Assembly: GCF_019200975.1 (NCBI RefSeq)
Contig: NZ_JAHTMR010000003.1
Coordinates: forward strand, 155,639-219,638
Reading direction: 5' to 3'
Length of the DNA: 64,000 nucleotides
Origin: Pseudomonas sp. PD9R
GTDB taxonomy: Bacteria; Pseudomonadota; Gammaproteobacteria; Pseudomonadales; Pseudomonadaceae
Part shown: positions 28,510-37,365 of the stretch, one piece after another
Numbering within the stretch: the first letter of the stretch is position 1
How the letters are laid out: the number at the start of each line of letters is the position of its first letter
Notes under the pieces: generated by a model
What the model saw: only the letters and a program-made list of their open reading frames with translations
Database searches by the model: none
Told to the model about the DNA's origin: nothing
Made by a program: the position numbers and the translations under genes

Positions 28510-29922
28510 TCAACGATTCATTGGCGCAACAAACCGGCTCTTCGCCACGCTGTAGATATCAGGCTCATCGCTGTCGGCGACTTTGAAACTGATACTTTGC
28601 GAACTGCTGCTCGGCCGTTCAGTGGTCATCGCCACCGACACCGGCACATCGACAATCTCACCCGGTGCCAGGGTCAGTTCAGTCTTGCCTTGCAACTGGA
28701 AGCCGTCGCTGTCGAGCAAGGTGACGCGGTAGTCCTGGCGTTGCTGAGTCTTGTTAATGACCTTCAGGCTGTAGATGTTTTCGATCTGCCCCTGACTGTT
28801 CTCGCGGAACAGACCACGGTCTTTGCTCACGTCCAGTGACACCATTGGCCGTTCGACCAAGGCCAACACCAGTGCGCCGATCATCACCAGCAGCACGGCG
28901 CTGTAGCCGATCAATCGGGGCCGCAGCAGGTGCGTCTTGCCACCTTGCAACTGATGCTCCGAGGTATAGCTGATCAGCCCGCGAGCGTAGCCCATCTTGT
29001 CCATGATCGAATCACAAGCATCGATGCATGCAGCGCAGCCGATGCATTCCATTTGCAAACCGTCGCGGATGTCGATGCCGGTCGGGCAGACCTGCACGCA
29101 GAGCTGGCAGTCGATGCAATCGCCCAAACCGACTTCGGCGGGTTTGACCTCACGTTTGCGCGGGCCACGGTTTTCGCCGCGGGCCACGTCGTAGGAAATG
29201 GTCAGGGTGTCTTTGTCGAACATCACGCTCTGGAACCGCGCATACGGGCACATGTGCATGCACACCGCTTCACGCAGCCAGCCGGCATTGATGTAAGTGG
29301 CGCCGGTGAAAAACAGTACCCAGAACAGGCTGGTGCCGCTCATTTGCAGGGTCAGCAGTTCTTCGGCCAAGGGCCTGATCGGAGTGAAATAGCCAACAAA
29401 AGTCAGGCCGGTCAGTAGGCTGATGGACAGCCACAGGGTGTGCTTGGCCGAGCGACGCATCAGCTTGTTCAAGCCCCAGGGCGCGGCTTGCAGCTTGATG
29501 CGCTGGTTGCGTTCACCTTCGGTGATTTTCTCGCACCACATGAAAATCCAGGTCCAGGAACTCTGCGGGCAGGTGTAACCGCACCATACGCGGCCGGCGA
29601 ACACGGTGATCGCAAACAGGCCGAATGCGGCGATGATCAACAGCGCCGAGAGCAGGATGAAATCCTGCGGCCAGAAGGTTGCGCCGAAGATGTGGAATTT
29701 GCTTTCGCCAAGGTCCCAAAGCACCGCCTGACGGCCGCCCCAATTCAACCACACCGTGCCGAAAAACAGCAAAAACAGAAACCCCGCGCCGCTCATGCGC
29801 AGGGTGCGGAACAAACCGGTGAAGCTGCGGGTGTGGATCAGGTTGTCGCTGGATTTGACCTTCATCTTTGGACGTGAAGGTTCAAAGGTCTCTACGGTTC
29901 GGACGGGGATTCTTTCGCTCAT
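28510..29922 (-). CDS. ccoG: CcoG-type copper reductase / polyferredoxin (cytochrome c oxidase accessory protein)
   Basis: A 470-residue inner-membrane protein with about five membrane helices. It has NapH-like motifs CGYTCPQSSWTWIFMWCE and CMHMCPYARFQSVMFDKD, then a ferredoxin domain with two [4Fe-4S] motifs (CIDCQLCVQVCP and CIGCAACIDACD), and a C-terminal Ig-like IG_CcoG domain. CcoG assists cbb3 oxidase maturation, probably by reducing copper. The ATG at 29922 (MSERIPVRTVETFEP) fits the family; an eight-codon extension is possible. No ccoNOQP or ccoS genes are in the window, so it is either a second copy or separated from its cluster. Confidence 0.93.
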   Translation of the reverse strand: MSERIPVRTVETFEPSRPKMKVKSSDNLIHTRSFTGLFRTLRMSGAGFLFLLFFGTVWLNWGGRQAVLWDLGESKFHIFGATFWPQDFILLSALLIIAAFGLFAITVFAGRVWCGYTCPQSSWTWIFMWCEKITEGERNQRIKLQAAPWGLNKLMRRSAKHTLWLSISLLTGLTFVGYFTPIRPLAEELLTLQMSGTSLFWVLFFTGATYINAGWLREAVCMHMCPYARFQSVMFDKDTLTISYDVARGENRGPRKREVKPAEVGLGDCIDCQLCVQVCPTGIDIRDGLQMECIGCAACIDACDSIMDKMGYARGLISYTSEHQLQGGKTHLLRPRLIGYSAVLLVMIGALVLALVERPMVSLDVSKDRGLFRENSQGQIENIYSLKVINKTQQRQDYRVTLLDSDGFQLQGKTELTLAPGEIVDVPVSVAMTTERPSSSSQSISFKVADSDEPDIYSVAKSRFVAPMNR

Positions 29923-30106
29923 GGTCTTTCGCTCATCAGCCTCCATCAGGCATGAGCACTATGAGCGGCGATCTGTTTGCATAACAGACTCAGGTCTTGC
30001 AATAAAAACCGGATCAGATGCGCTGTGCGGCGACCCTGCGACAAGTTGAAGCACCTGCTGTGGCAGCCCGCAGACGGCTATAACAGACGCCTGCGGTCGG
30101 CGTCAG

Positions 30107-30340
30107 TCAAATCACCGAATCACTGTCAGTGGCCTTCAGATGCTTACGGCCATCGACCGCGCCTGCTACGGTCAATGCGTCGGCTTCTGCTTCGGTGATG
30201 TAAACGCGCTGGCCGTTGAGTTCCACGGCCGACATGGCTTTGGCCGAGTCGGTGATGATGGTGACGTCGGGGCACAGGCGAATTTCTTCGCCATTTTCGG
30301 TGGTGAAAAAACAGGTCTGGTTCTCGATGCGCACAGTCAT
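30107..30340 (-). CDS. Small DUF3203-like protein
   Basis: A 77-residue soluble protein beginning MTVRIENQTCFF and ending HLKATDSDSVI. Its conserved core VELNGQRVYITEAEADALTVAGAVDGR resembles the Pseudomonas-limited DUF3203 family; no function is known for it. AAGGAT precedes the ATG at 30340. It is divergent from mgtC across a 122-base gap, so the two may share regulation. Confidence 0.72.
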   Translation of the reverse strand: MTVRIENQTCFFTTENGEEIRLCPDVTIITDSAKAMSAVELNGQRVYITEAEADALTVAGAVDGRKHLKATDSDSVI

Positions 30341-30462
30341 AGCGTGATCCTTTTTATCAACGGGTACTTGAGCGTTAGGGCATTCGTTTCGGCCATCGTT
30401 CTGTGCAACCGATTAATGGTCGGCGCGGTCCATCCTCCATAGCCCTTTACAAGGACAACCGC

Positions 30463-30966
30463 ATGAACGCCTGGTGGCATGAAGTCTGGATGACCCTGCA
30501 AGCCGAGTTCGCCGATATCGGCGACGCCGCGCAGTTGACGCGCATTACCGTGCGCCTGTTGATTGCGGCGATCCTGGGCGGGATTCTCGGTTTCGAGCGC
30601 GAGCACAAGGGCAAGGCTGCGGGTGTACGCACCCACATGCTGGTCGCGCTCGGTGCGGCGCTGTTTGTGTTGGTGCCGCAGATGTCCGGCTCCCAGGCGG
30701 ATGCCATGAGCCGGGTGGTGCAGGGTGTGATCGCCGGGATCGGCTTCCTCGGTGCAGGCACCATTCTGAAAAATCATGAAGGCGACGAAGGTCACGTCAA
30801 GGGCCTGACCACCGCCGCCGGGTTGTGGATGACCGCTGCCATCGGCGTTTCGGCCGGGTTGGGTCGGGAAGCGACCGCGGTGTTCAGCACCTTGCTGGCG
30901 TTGGCGATTTTCAGCGTAATGCCGAGGATTGTGAAACTGCTCGATAAAGACCGTGCCCCCCTGTAG
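30463..30966 (+). CDS. MgtC/SapB family membrane protein
   Basis: A 167-residue protein with four or five membrane helices. It has the MgtC N-terminal motif LGGILGFEREHKGKAAGVRTHMLV and VIAGIGFLGAGTILKN. It lacks the extended C-terminal ACT-like domain of Salmonella MgtC, so it is a short SapB-type member. The ATG at 30463 has AAGGA at 30451; an open frame further upstream lacks family residues. The last 20 codons are part of a 208-bp unit that is repeated twice more downstream. MgtC proteins help growth in low magnesium and in hosts; whether this one does is inference. Confidence 0.88.
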   Translation: MNAWWHEVWMTLQAEFADIGDAAQLTRITVRLLIAAILGGILGFEREHKGKAAGVRTHMLVALGAALFVLVPQMSGSQADAMSRVVQGVIAGIGFLGAGTILKNHEGDEGHVKGLTTAAGLWMTAAIGVSAGLGREATAVFSTLLALAIFSVMPRIVKLLDKDRAPL

Positions 30967-31529
30967 GAGCTGTCGAGTGCAACGAGGCTGCGATCTGTTG
31001 ATTTTGATCTTTACAGAATCGCCGAGGCGTCACAGATCAGGAGCAGGATCAAAGGATCGCAGCCTCGTTGCACTCGGCAGCTCCTACAGGGTTTTGGTCA
31101 GGGATGGACGATCGATTTTCAGCATGATGCTGAGTTTTGTGAAACCGCTCCATAAAGACCGTGCCCCCCTGTAGGAGCTGTCGAGTGCAACGAGGCTGCG
31201 ATCTGTTGATTTTGATCTTTATAGAGTCGCCGAGGCGTCATCGATCAGGAGCAGGATCAAAGGATCGCAGCCTCGTTGCACTCGGCAGCTCCTACAGGGT
31301 TTTGGTCAGGGATGGACGATCGATTTTCAGCATGATGCTGAGTTTTATGAAACCGCTCCATAAAGACCGCGATCCCCTGTAGGAGCTGTCGAGTGCAACG
31401 AGGCTGCGATCTGTTGAATTTGATCTTTACAGAGTCGCCGAGGCGTCACAGATCAGGAGCAGGATCAAAGGATCGCAGCTTCGTTGCACTCGGCAGCTCC
31501 TACAGGGCATTGGGTCAGGGATTGACGAT
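30905..31529. repeat. 208-bp tandem triplication spanning two gene tails and a REP doublet
   Basis: Copies at 30905-31112, 31113-31320 and 31321-31529. Each holds the last 20 codons of mgtC (beginning CGATTTTCAGC), the stop in CTGTAGGAG, a REP doublet with TGTCGAGTGCAACGAGGCTG arms, and the last five codons of the convergent small gene (TCAGGGATNGACGAT). Copies 2 and 3 carry decayed mgtC tails. Confidence 0.93.
30967..31514. other. Gene-free interval between mgtC and the proline-rich gene
   Basis: Apart from the tandem copies described for 30905-31529 nothing else is visible. Short open frames of about 73 codons here are translations of the repeat itself and have no start signals. Confidence 0.8.
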
Positions 31530-31679
31530 TACCGGCGGCATGGTCGTCGGTGGTTCTTCTCGTGGCGGTGGCTGGGTGCCCGGCGGCTCTTGCTCGGGTA
31601 CGGGTTGCGGGTCGGTCGGCGGTATCACCGGGTTGTCGATATTCGGATCAGGCGTTTCACCCGGGAAAGGATTGGTCAT
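31515..31679 (-). CDS. 54-residue proline-rich small protein
   Basis: A short open frame beginning MTNPFPGETPDPNIDNPV and ending TTMPPVIVNP. More than a third of the residues are proline, with DP/EP/PP repeats, no hydrophobic segment and no cysteine. GGAGG lies 9 bases before the ATG, which makes translation credible. It is divergent from glgE. Its stop lies in the repeated 208-bp unit, so its last five codons recur upstream as copies. I recognise no domain; it is probably an unstructured cytoplasmic protein, and linkage to glgE might mean a role in the glucan pathway, but nothing in the sequence shows it. Confidence 0.65.
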   Translation of the reverse strand: MTNPFPGETPDPNIDNPVIPPTDPQPVPEQEPPGTQPPPREEPPTTMPPVIVNP

Positions 31680-31865
31680 TGTTCAAGCCTCCAGTGGCAC
31701 ATGGCGTGAGTCGTGCTTAAGTTGGTTGACCACTGCGCAACGGATTTGATTCCAGCCAATTGCCGATGAACTTTTCCCAGCACCTATCGCTCGGAACCTA
31801 AGTGAGTTCATTGGGATGACAACCAGACACAAGAGCGTCCTTGGGGCGTTAAGGAGAGATGCTCG

Positions 31866-33863
31866 ATGACTGCTGAAAAGCCGACTGAGTTGAGCTACAA
31901 CCCGCACATGCCGCTGTCACAGGCTCTGTTGCTGCCGCGTATCGTGATCGAAAACACCATGCCGATCCTCGAAGGCGGGCAGTTCGCCGTCAAGGCTGTG
32001 GTCGGCCAAGACGTAGTGGTGACGAGCAAGGTGTTTGCCGACGGTCATGACAAACTCGCCGTGCGGGTGCGCTGGCATGCCGATGGCGATGAGGTCTGGC
32101 AAAGTGAAGTCATGACCGACCTGGGCAACAACGGCTGGCAGGGCCGCTTTCGTGTGTTGGATCAGGGCCGGTATGTGTTCTGTATCGAAGCCTGGATCGA
32201 TCAGTTCGCCAGCTTCCGTTACGAGCTGGAAAAAAAACACAACGCCGCCGTACCCGTCAGCCTGGAATTACAGGAAGGTCGGCTTCACGTGCAGCAAGCT
32301 GCCGAACGCACCGAGGGCCAACTCAGCGAACAGCTGGCAGCGTTGCACCATGAATTGTCCGGGCTGCTCGAAACCGAGCAGGTCGCGCTGTTTCTGCACC
32401 AGCGTAGCGCCGAGTTGATGGCCCAGGCCGATCACCGCGCTTACCTGAGCCTGAGCCCCGAGTACCCGTTGGATGTCGAGCGGGAACTGGCGCAGTTCGC
32501 CAGTTGGTATGAATTGTTTCCGCGTTCGATCACCGACAATCCCGCCCGTCACGGCACCTTCAATGACGTGCATTCACGGTTGGCGATGATTCAGGACATG
32601 GGTTTCGACGTGTTGTACTTCCCGCCGATCCACCCGATCGGACGCAGCTATCGCAAAGGCCCAAACAATTCCCTGACGGCCGGGCCGAACGATCCCGGCA
32701 GCCCCTACGCCATTGGCAGCGAAGAGGGCGGTCACGAAGCGATACATTCCGAGTTGGGCAGCCGCGAGGACTTCCGCCGTCTGGTGGTGGCGGCGGCCGG
32801 GCACGGGCTGGAAATCGCTCTTGACTTCGCCATCCAGTGTTCCCAGGATCACCCTTGGCTCAAACAGCATCCGGGCTGGTTCAACTGGCGCCCGGACGGC
32901 ACCATCAAATACGCCGAGAATCCGCCGAAAAAATATCAGGACATCGTCAACGTCGACTTCTATGCCGTCGAGGCGATTCCCAGTCTGTGGACCGAGCTGC
33001 GCGACATCGTCGTCGGATGGGTCGAGGAGGGCGTGAAAATCTTTCGCGTCGACAACCCGCACACTAAACCACTGCCGTTCTGGCAATGGCTGATCGCCGA
33101 CGTTCGTGCGCTGTACCCCGAAGTGATCTTCCTTGCCGAAGCCTTTACCACGCCAGCGATGATGGCGCGGCTGGGCAAGGTCGGTTATTCCCAGAGCTAC
33201 ACCTACTTCACCTGGCGCAACACCAAGCAGGAACTGGCGACCTACTTCACGGAGCTCAATGAATCGCCGTGGCGCGAGTGCTACCGGCCGAATTTCTTCG
33301 TCAACACACCGGACATCAACCCGGCGTTCCTGCATGAATCCGGGCGCCCCGGCTTTCTCATTCGTGCGGCGCTCGCGACCATGGGCTCGGGCCTGTGGGG
33401 CATGTATTCCGGATTCGAGTTGTGCGAATCGGCGCCGGTGCCGGGCAAAGAGGAATACCTCGACTCCGAGAAGTACGAGCTCCGCCCACGGGACTTCACC
33501 GCACCGGGGAACATCATTGCCGAGATCGCCCAGCTCAACCGCATCCGCCGCCAAAACCCGGCGCTGCACAGCCATCTGGGACTGAAGGTCTACAACGCCT
33601 GGAACGACAACATTCTGTACTTCGGCAAGCGCAGCGCCGATGGCAGCAATTTCATTCTGGTCGCCGTCAACCTTGATCCGCATCACCCGCAGGAAGCGAA
33701 TTTCGAATTGCCGTTATGGGAAATGGGCCTGCCCGATGATGCCAGCACCCAGGGCGAAGACTTGATGAACGGTCATCGCTGGACCTGGCACGGCAAGTAC
33801 CAGTTCATGCGGATCGACCCGGCGTATCAACCGTTCGGGATCTGGCGCATTACCACATCTTGA
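31866..33863 (+). CDS. glgE: Maltose-1-phosphate alpha-1,4-glucan maltosyltransferase GlgE
   Basis: A 665-residue GH13 enzyme that transfers maltose from alpha-maltose-1-phosphate to glucan chains. It has an N-terminal beta-sandwich (residues 1-110), a helical insert used for dimer contacts, the GH13 barrel with GFDVLYFPPIHPIGRSYRKG, the nucleophile D396 in KIFRVDNPHTKP and the general acid E425 in IFLAEAFT, and a C-terminal beta domain. D396 and E425 match the positions known for Streptomyces GlgE closely. AAGGAG precedes the ATG. It is first in glgE-treS/mak-glgB; a REP doublet sits between it and treS. It acts in the cytoplasm on the product of the maltokinase encoded next. Confidence 0.96.
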   Translation: MTAEKPTELSYNPHMPLSQALLLPRIVIENTMPILEGGQFAVKAVVGQDVVVTSKVFADGHDKLAVRVRWHADGDEVWQSEVMTDLGNNGWQGRFRVLDQGRYVFCIEAWIDQFASFRYELEKKHNAAVPVSLELQEGRLHVQQAAERTEGQLSEQLAALHHELSGLLETEQVALFLHQRSAELMAQADHRAYLSLSPEYPLDVERELAQFASWYELFPRSITDNPARHGTFNDVHSRLAMIQDMGFDVLYFPPIHPIGRSYRKGPNNSLTAGPNDPGSPYAIGSEEGGHEAIHSELGSREDFRRLVVAAAGHGLEIALDFAIQCSQDHPWLKQHPGWFNWRPDGTIKYAENPPKKYQDIVNVDFYAVEAIPSLWTELRDIVVGWVEEGVKIFRVDNPHTKPLPFWQWLIADVRALYPEVIFLAEAFTTPAMMARLGKVGYSQSYTYFTWRNTKQELATYFTELNESPWRECYRPNFFVNTPDINPAFLHESGRPGFLIRAALATMGSGLWGMYSGFELCESAPVPGKEEYLDSEKYELRPRDFTAPGNIIAEIAQLNRIRRQNPALHSHLGLKVYNAWNDNILYFGKRSADGSNFILVAVNLDPHHPQEANFELPLWEMGLPDDASTQGEDLMNGHRWTWHGKYQFMRIDPAYQPFGIWRITTS

Positions 33864-33874
33864 AATGATCCCCC

Positions 33875-33990
33875 TGTAGGAGCTGCCGAAGGCTCGGGCC
33901 GCGTTCGGACGATCTTTTGATCTTGATCTTTGCAATTTGTGATTCAGCAAAAAACAAGATCAAAAGATCGCAGCCTGCGGCAGCTCCTAC
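33875..33990. repeat. REP doublet inside the glgE-treS interval
   Basis: TGTAGGAGCTGCCGAAGGCT at the left and GCCTGCGGCAGCTCCTAC at the right, with an unusual CGGGCCGCGTTCGGAC variation in the left half and GATCTTTTGATC in the spacer. It lies between two genes of one operon and may alter downstream mRNA levels. Confidence 0.88.
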
Positions 33991-34021
33991 CAGGGGATCG
34001 GCGAATCAACAGGAGTTTCAA

Positions 34022-37000
34022 ATGGCGAAGAAACCCAAGGCAGCCACTTTCATCAAGGACCCGCTCTGGTACAAGGATGCGGTGATTTATCAAGTTCACG
34101 TCAAATCCTATTTCGACTCCAACAACGACGGGATCGGTGATTTTCCCGGCCTGATCGCCAAACTCGATTACATTGCCGACTTAGGCGTCAACACCATCTG
34201 GCTCCTGCCGTTCTACCCCTCGCCACGCCGCGACGACGGTTATGACATCGCCGAGTACCGTGGCGTCCACAGCGACTACGGGACCATGGCCGACGCCAAA
34301 CGCTTTATCGCCGAGGCGCACGAACGCGGATTGCGGGTGATCACCGAACTGGTCATCAATCACACTTCCGACCAGCACGCGTGGTTCCAGCGTGCGCGCA
34401 AGGCCAAGAAAGGTTCGGCGGCCCGGGATTTCTACGTGTGGTCCGATGACGATCAAAAGTACGACGGCACCCGCATCATTTTTCTCGACACCGAAAAGTC
34501 CAATTGGACCTGGGACCCGGTCGCCGGCCAGTACTTCTGGCACCGTTTCTATTCCCACCAGCCGGACCTTAATTTCGATAACCCGCAAGTCATGAAAGCC
34601 GTGCTATCGGTGATGCGTTACTGGCTGGACATGGGCATTGACGGTCTGCGCCTCGACGCCATCCCGTACCTGATCGAGCGCGATGGCACCAACAACGAAA
34701 ACCTGCCCGAGACCCACGACGTACTCAAACAGATCCGCGCCGAAATCGACGCCAATTACCCGGACCGCATGCTGCTGGCCGAGGCCAATCAATGGCCGGA
34801 AGACACGCAGCTGTATTTCGGCGACACCGATAAAAAAGGCCTGAACGGTGACGAATGCCACATGGCGTTCCACTTTCCGCTGATGCCGCGCATGTACATG
34901 GCGTTGGCCCAGGAAGATCGCTTCCCGATCACCGACATCCTGCGCCAGACCCCGGAGATTCCTGCCAATTGCCAATGGGCGATTTTCCTGCGCAATCACG
35001 ATGAATTGACCCTTGAAATGGTCACCGACAAAGAGCGCGACTACCTGTGGAATTACTACGCGGCCGACCGTCGAGCGCGGATCAACCTGGGGATTCGCCG
35101 GCGTCTGGCGCCATTAGTGGAGCGCGACCGGCGACGCGTAGAACTGCTCAACAGCCTGTTGCTGTCGATGCCGGGTACGCCGACCTTGTACTACGGCGAT
35201 GAAATCGGCATGGGCGATAACATTTATCTCGGCGATCGCGACGGCGTGCGCACGCCGATGCAATGGTCCATCGACCGCAATGGCGGCTTCTCCCGTGCCG
35301 ATCCGGCCAGTCTGGTGTTGCCGCCGATCATGGACCCGCAATACGGCTACCTGTCCGTCAACGTCGAAACCCAGGCCGGCGACCCGCATTCGCTGCTGAA
35401 CTGGACCCGGCGCATGCTCGCGGTGCGCAAGCAGTCCAAGGCTTTCGGGCGCGGCACGCTGAAAATGCTGTCGCCGAGCAATCGACGGATTCTGGCCTAC
35501 ACCCGCGAATTCACCGGGGCGGACGGCAAGCACGAAATCATCCTGTGCGTGGCCAACGTGTCCCGCAGCGCGCAAGCCGCCGAGTTGGACCTGTCGGCCT
35601 ATGTCGGCATGGTGCCGGTGGAAATGCTCGGCGGTAATGCGTTCCCACCCATCGGCCAGTTGAATTTCCTTCTGACCCTGGCACCTTACGGCTTCTATTG
35701 GTTCGGTCTCGCCGCAGAAAACCAGATGCCGAGTTGGCACGTGGAACCGGCGCAGAGCCTGCCGGACTTCACCACCCTGGTGCTGAAAAAACGCATGGAA
35801 GAACTGCTCGAAGCGCCGTCTCGCGCCATGCTGGAGCAGGGCATCTTGCCCAACTGGCTACAGAACCGCCGCTGGTTTGCCGGCAAGGATGCGGCCATCG
35901 AACAAATTCATCTGGCCTACGGTGTGCGCTTTGGCGATGCGCAGCACCCGGTATTGTTGAGTGAAATCGAAGTCACCAGCGGCGGCCAGACCAGCCGTTA
36001 TCAACTGCCGTTCGGCTTCATTGCCGAAGACCAGGTCGGTACGGCGTTGCCGCAGCAACTGGCGCTGTCACGGGTCCGCCGTGGGCCTCAGGTCGGTTTG
36101 ATCACTGATGCATTCAGCCTCGAAGCCTTTATCCGCGCGGTCTTGAAGGGCATGCAGAACAACACCGTGTTGCCTTCGGACGGTGGCGAAATCCGCTTCG
36201 AACAGACCGACGAATTGGCCAGGTTGGGCCTCACGGCGGAATCGGAAGTGCGTTACCTGTCCGCCGAGCAATCGAACAGCTCAGTGGTGATTGGCAACAG
36301 TCTGGTGCTGAAACTGATCCGTAAAGTCGCCTCGGGTGTGCACCCGGAGCTGGAAATGAGCGCCTTTTTGACCCGCGCCGATTTCCGCAACATCTCGCCG
36401 CTGCTGGGCGCCGTGGTTCGAAAGGATGCCGCTGGCGAAGACAATTTGTTGATGATCGCCCAAGGCTACTTGAGCAATCAGGGCGATGCCTGGGAATGGA
36501 CGCAAAACAATCTGGAACGGGCGCTGCGTGATGAGTTGGCGGACGCCATGTCCGAGCAGGAACAACACTACAACGCCCTCGGCGAATTGAAAGATTTCGC
36601 TGCCATGCTAGGTCAGCGCCTGGGGGAAATGCATCAGGTGCTGGCAGTGCCGGGCAACAATCCGGACTTTGATCCGCAAATCACCACACAAAAAGATGCG
36701 CTGAGCTCGGCCAAGGACGTCACGGCGCAAATCGAGCACGCGTTGAAACTGCTCAAGCAGCATCAAAATGAACTGAACCCGTCGGACAAAAATCTGGTCA
36801 GCCAATTACTGGACAACAAAAAAGCCATCCTCAGTCATGTGCAAACCTTGGGCAAACAGACGGCGGGTGGCTTGCGGATTCGTGTGCACGGCGACTTGCA
36901 CCTGGGGCAGGTGCTTGTGATCAAGGGTGATGCCTACCTGATCGACTTCGAAGGTGAACCGGCGCGACCGCTGCATGAGCGCCGGGGCAAACACAGTCCG

Positions 37001-37363
37001 TATAAAGATGTGAGCGGCGTTTTGCGATCTTTCGACTACGCTGCGGCCATGGCCATTAACGTGCACAACGTTGATAACACTGCAGAAGCTCGCGCGGCTC
37101 GGCAACGGGTTTCCGATCGCTACCTGAGTGAGGCGCGCGCGGCATTCGTCGACGCTTATCGGCTGGCGGCAGCTAGTCTTGGCCATGCATGGCAAGATCC
37201 TGAAGGCGAAGACGCCGCACTGGCGTTATTCGGCCTGGAGAAGGCAGCGTATGAAGTGGCCTATGAGGCAGAGAATCGCCCCGCCTGGCTAACCGTGCCG
37301 TTGCACGGTTTGTACGGGTTATTGAATGGGCTCAAACCCTTTTCCGATCTTGGTGGAGAGTAG
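34022..37363 (+). CDS. treS: Trehalose synthase-maltokinase fusion
   Basis: A 1113-residue two-enzyme protein. Residues 1 to about 550 are trehalose synthase (GH13): [23 protein letters not shown], the nucleophile D212 in LRLDAIPYL, the acid E254 in LLAEANQWP and D327 in RNHDEL. From about residue 600 follows a maltokinase (Pep2/Mak) with [12 protein letters not shown], the kinase-like HGDLHLGQV (D958) and YLIDFEGEP. It interconverts trehalose and maltose and phosphorylates maltose with ATP, giving the GlgE substrate. The ATG at 34022 is preceded by AGGAG; an open frame further upstream runs through the REP and is rejected. The stop is 2 bases before glgB. Confidence 0.95.
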   Translation: MAKKPKAATFIKDPLWYKDAVIYQVHVKSYFDSNNDGIGDFPGLIAKLDYIADLGVNTIWLLPFYPSPRRDDGYDIAEYRGVHSDYGTMADAKRFIAEAHERGLRVITELVINHTSDQHAWFQRARKAKKGSAARDFYVWSDDDQKYDGTRIIFLDTEKSNWTWDPVAGQYFWHRFYSHQPDLNFDNPQVMKAVLSVMRYWLDMGIDGLRLDAIPYLIERDGTNNENLPETHDVLKQIRAEIDANYPDRMLLAEANQWPEDTQLYFGDTDKKGLNGDECHMAFHFPLMPRMYMALAQEDRFPITDILRQTPEIPANCQWAIFLRNHDELTLEMVTDKERDYLWNYYAADRRARINLGIRRRLAPLVERDRRRVELLNSLLLSMPGTPTLYYGDEIGMGDNIYLGDRDGVRTPMQWSIDRNGGFSRADPASLVLPPIMDPQYGYLSVNVETQAGDPHSLLNWTRRMLAVRKQSKAFGRGTLKMLSPSNRRILAYTREFTGADGKHEIILCVANVSRSAQAAELDLSAYVGMVPVEMLGGNAFPPIGQLNFLLTLAPYGFYWFGLAAENQMPSWHVEPAQSLPDFTTLVLKKRMEELLEAPSRAMLEQGILPNWLQNRRWFAGKDAAIEQIHLAYGVRFGDAQHPVLLSEIEVTSGGQTSRYQLPFGFIAEDQVGTALPQQLALSRVRRGPQVGLITDAFSLEAFIRAVLKGMQNNTVLPSDGGEIRFEQTDELARLGLTAESEVRYLSAEQSNSSVVIGNSLVLKLIRKVASGVHPELEMSAFLTRADFRNISPLLGAVVRKDAAGEDNLLMIAQGYLSNQGDAWEWTQNNLERALRDELADAMSEQEQHYNALGELKDFAAMLGQRLGEMHQVLAVPGNNPDFDPQITTQKDALSSAKDVTAQIEHALKLLKQHQNELNPSDKNLVSQLLDNKKAILSHVQTLGKQTAGGLRIRVHGDLHLGQVLVIKGDAYLIDFEGEPARPLHERRGKHSPYKDVSGVLRSFDYAAAMAINVHNVDNTAEARAARQRVSDRYLSEARAAFVDAYRLAAASLGHAWQDPEGEDAALALFGLEKAAYEVAYEAENRPAWLTVPLHGLYGLLNGLKPFSDLGGE

Positions 37364-37365
37364 TC

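Noticed and set aside
30953..31382. Repeated 73-codon frames (MPPCRSCRVQRG...) after mgtC
   Set aside because: They are translations of the 208-bp tandem unit including the REP, with no ribosome-binding site.
30905..31529. Possible CRISPR array
   Set aside because: The unit is 208 bases, all copies are alike end to end, and there are no variable spacers or cas genes.
33917..34021. Longer treS start inside the REP doublet
   Set aside because: The extension is REP-derived; the ATG at 34022 has AGGAG and the family's N-terminus.
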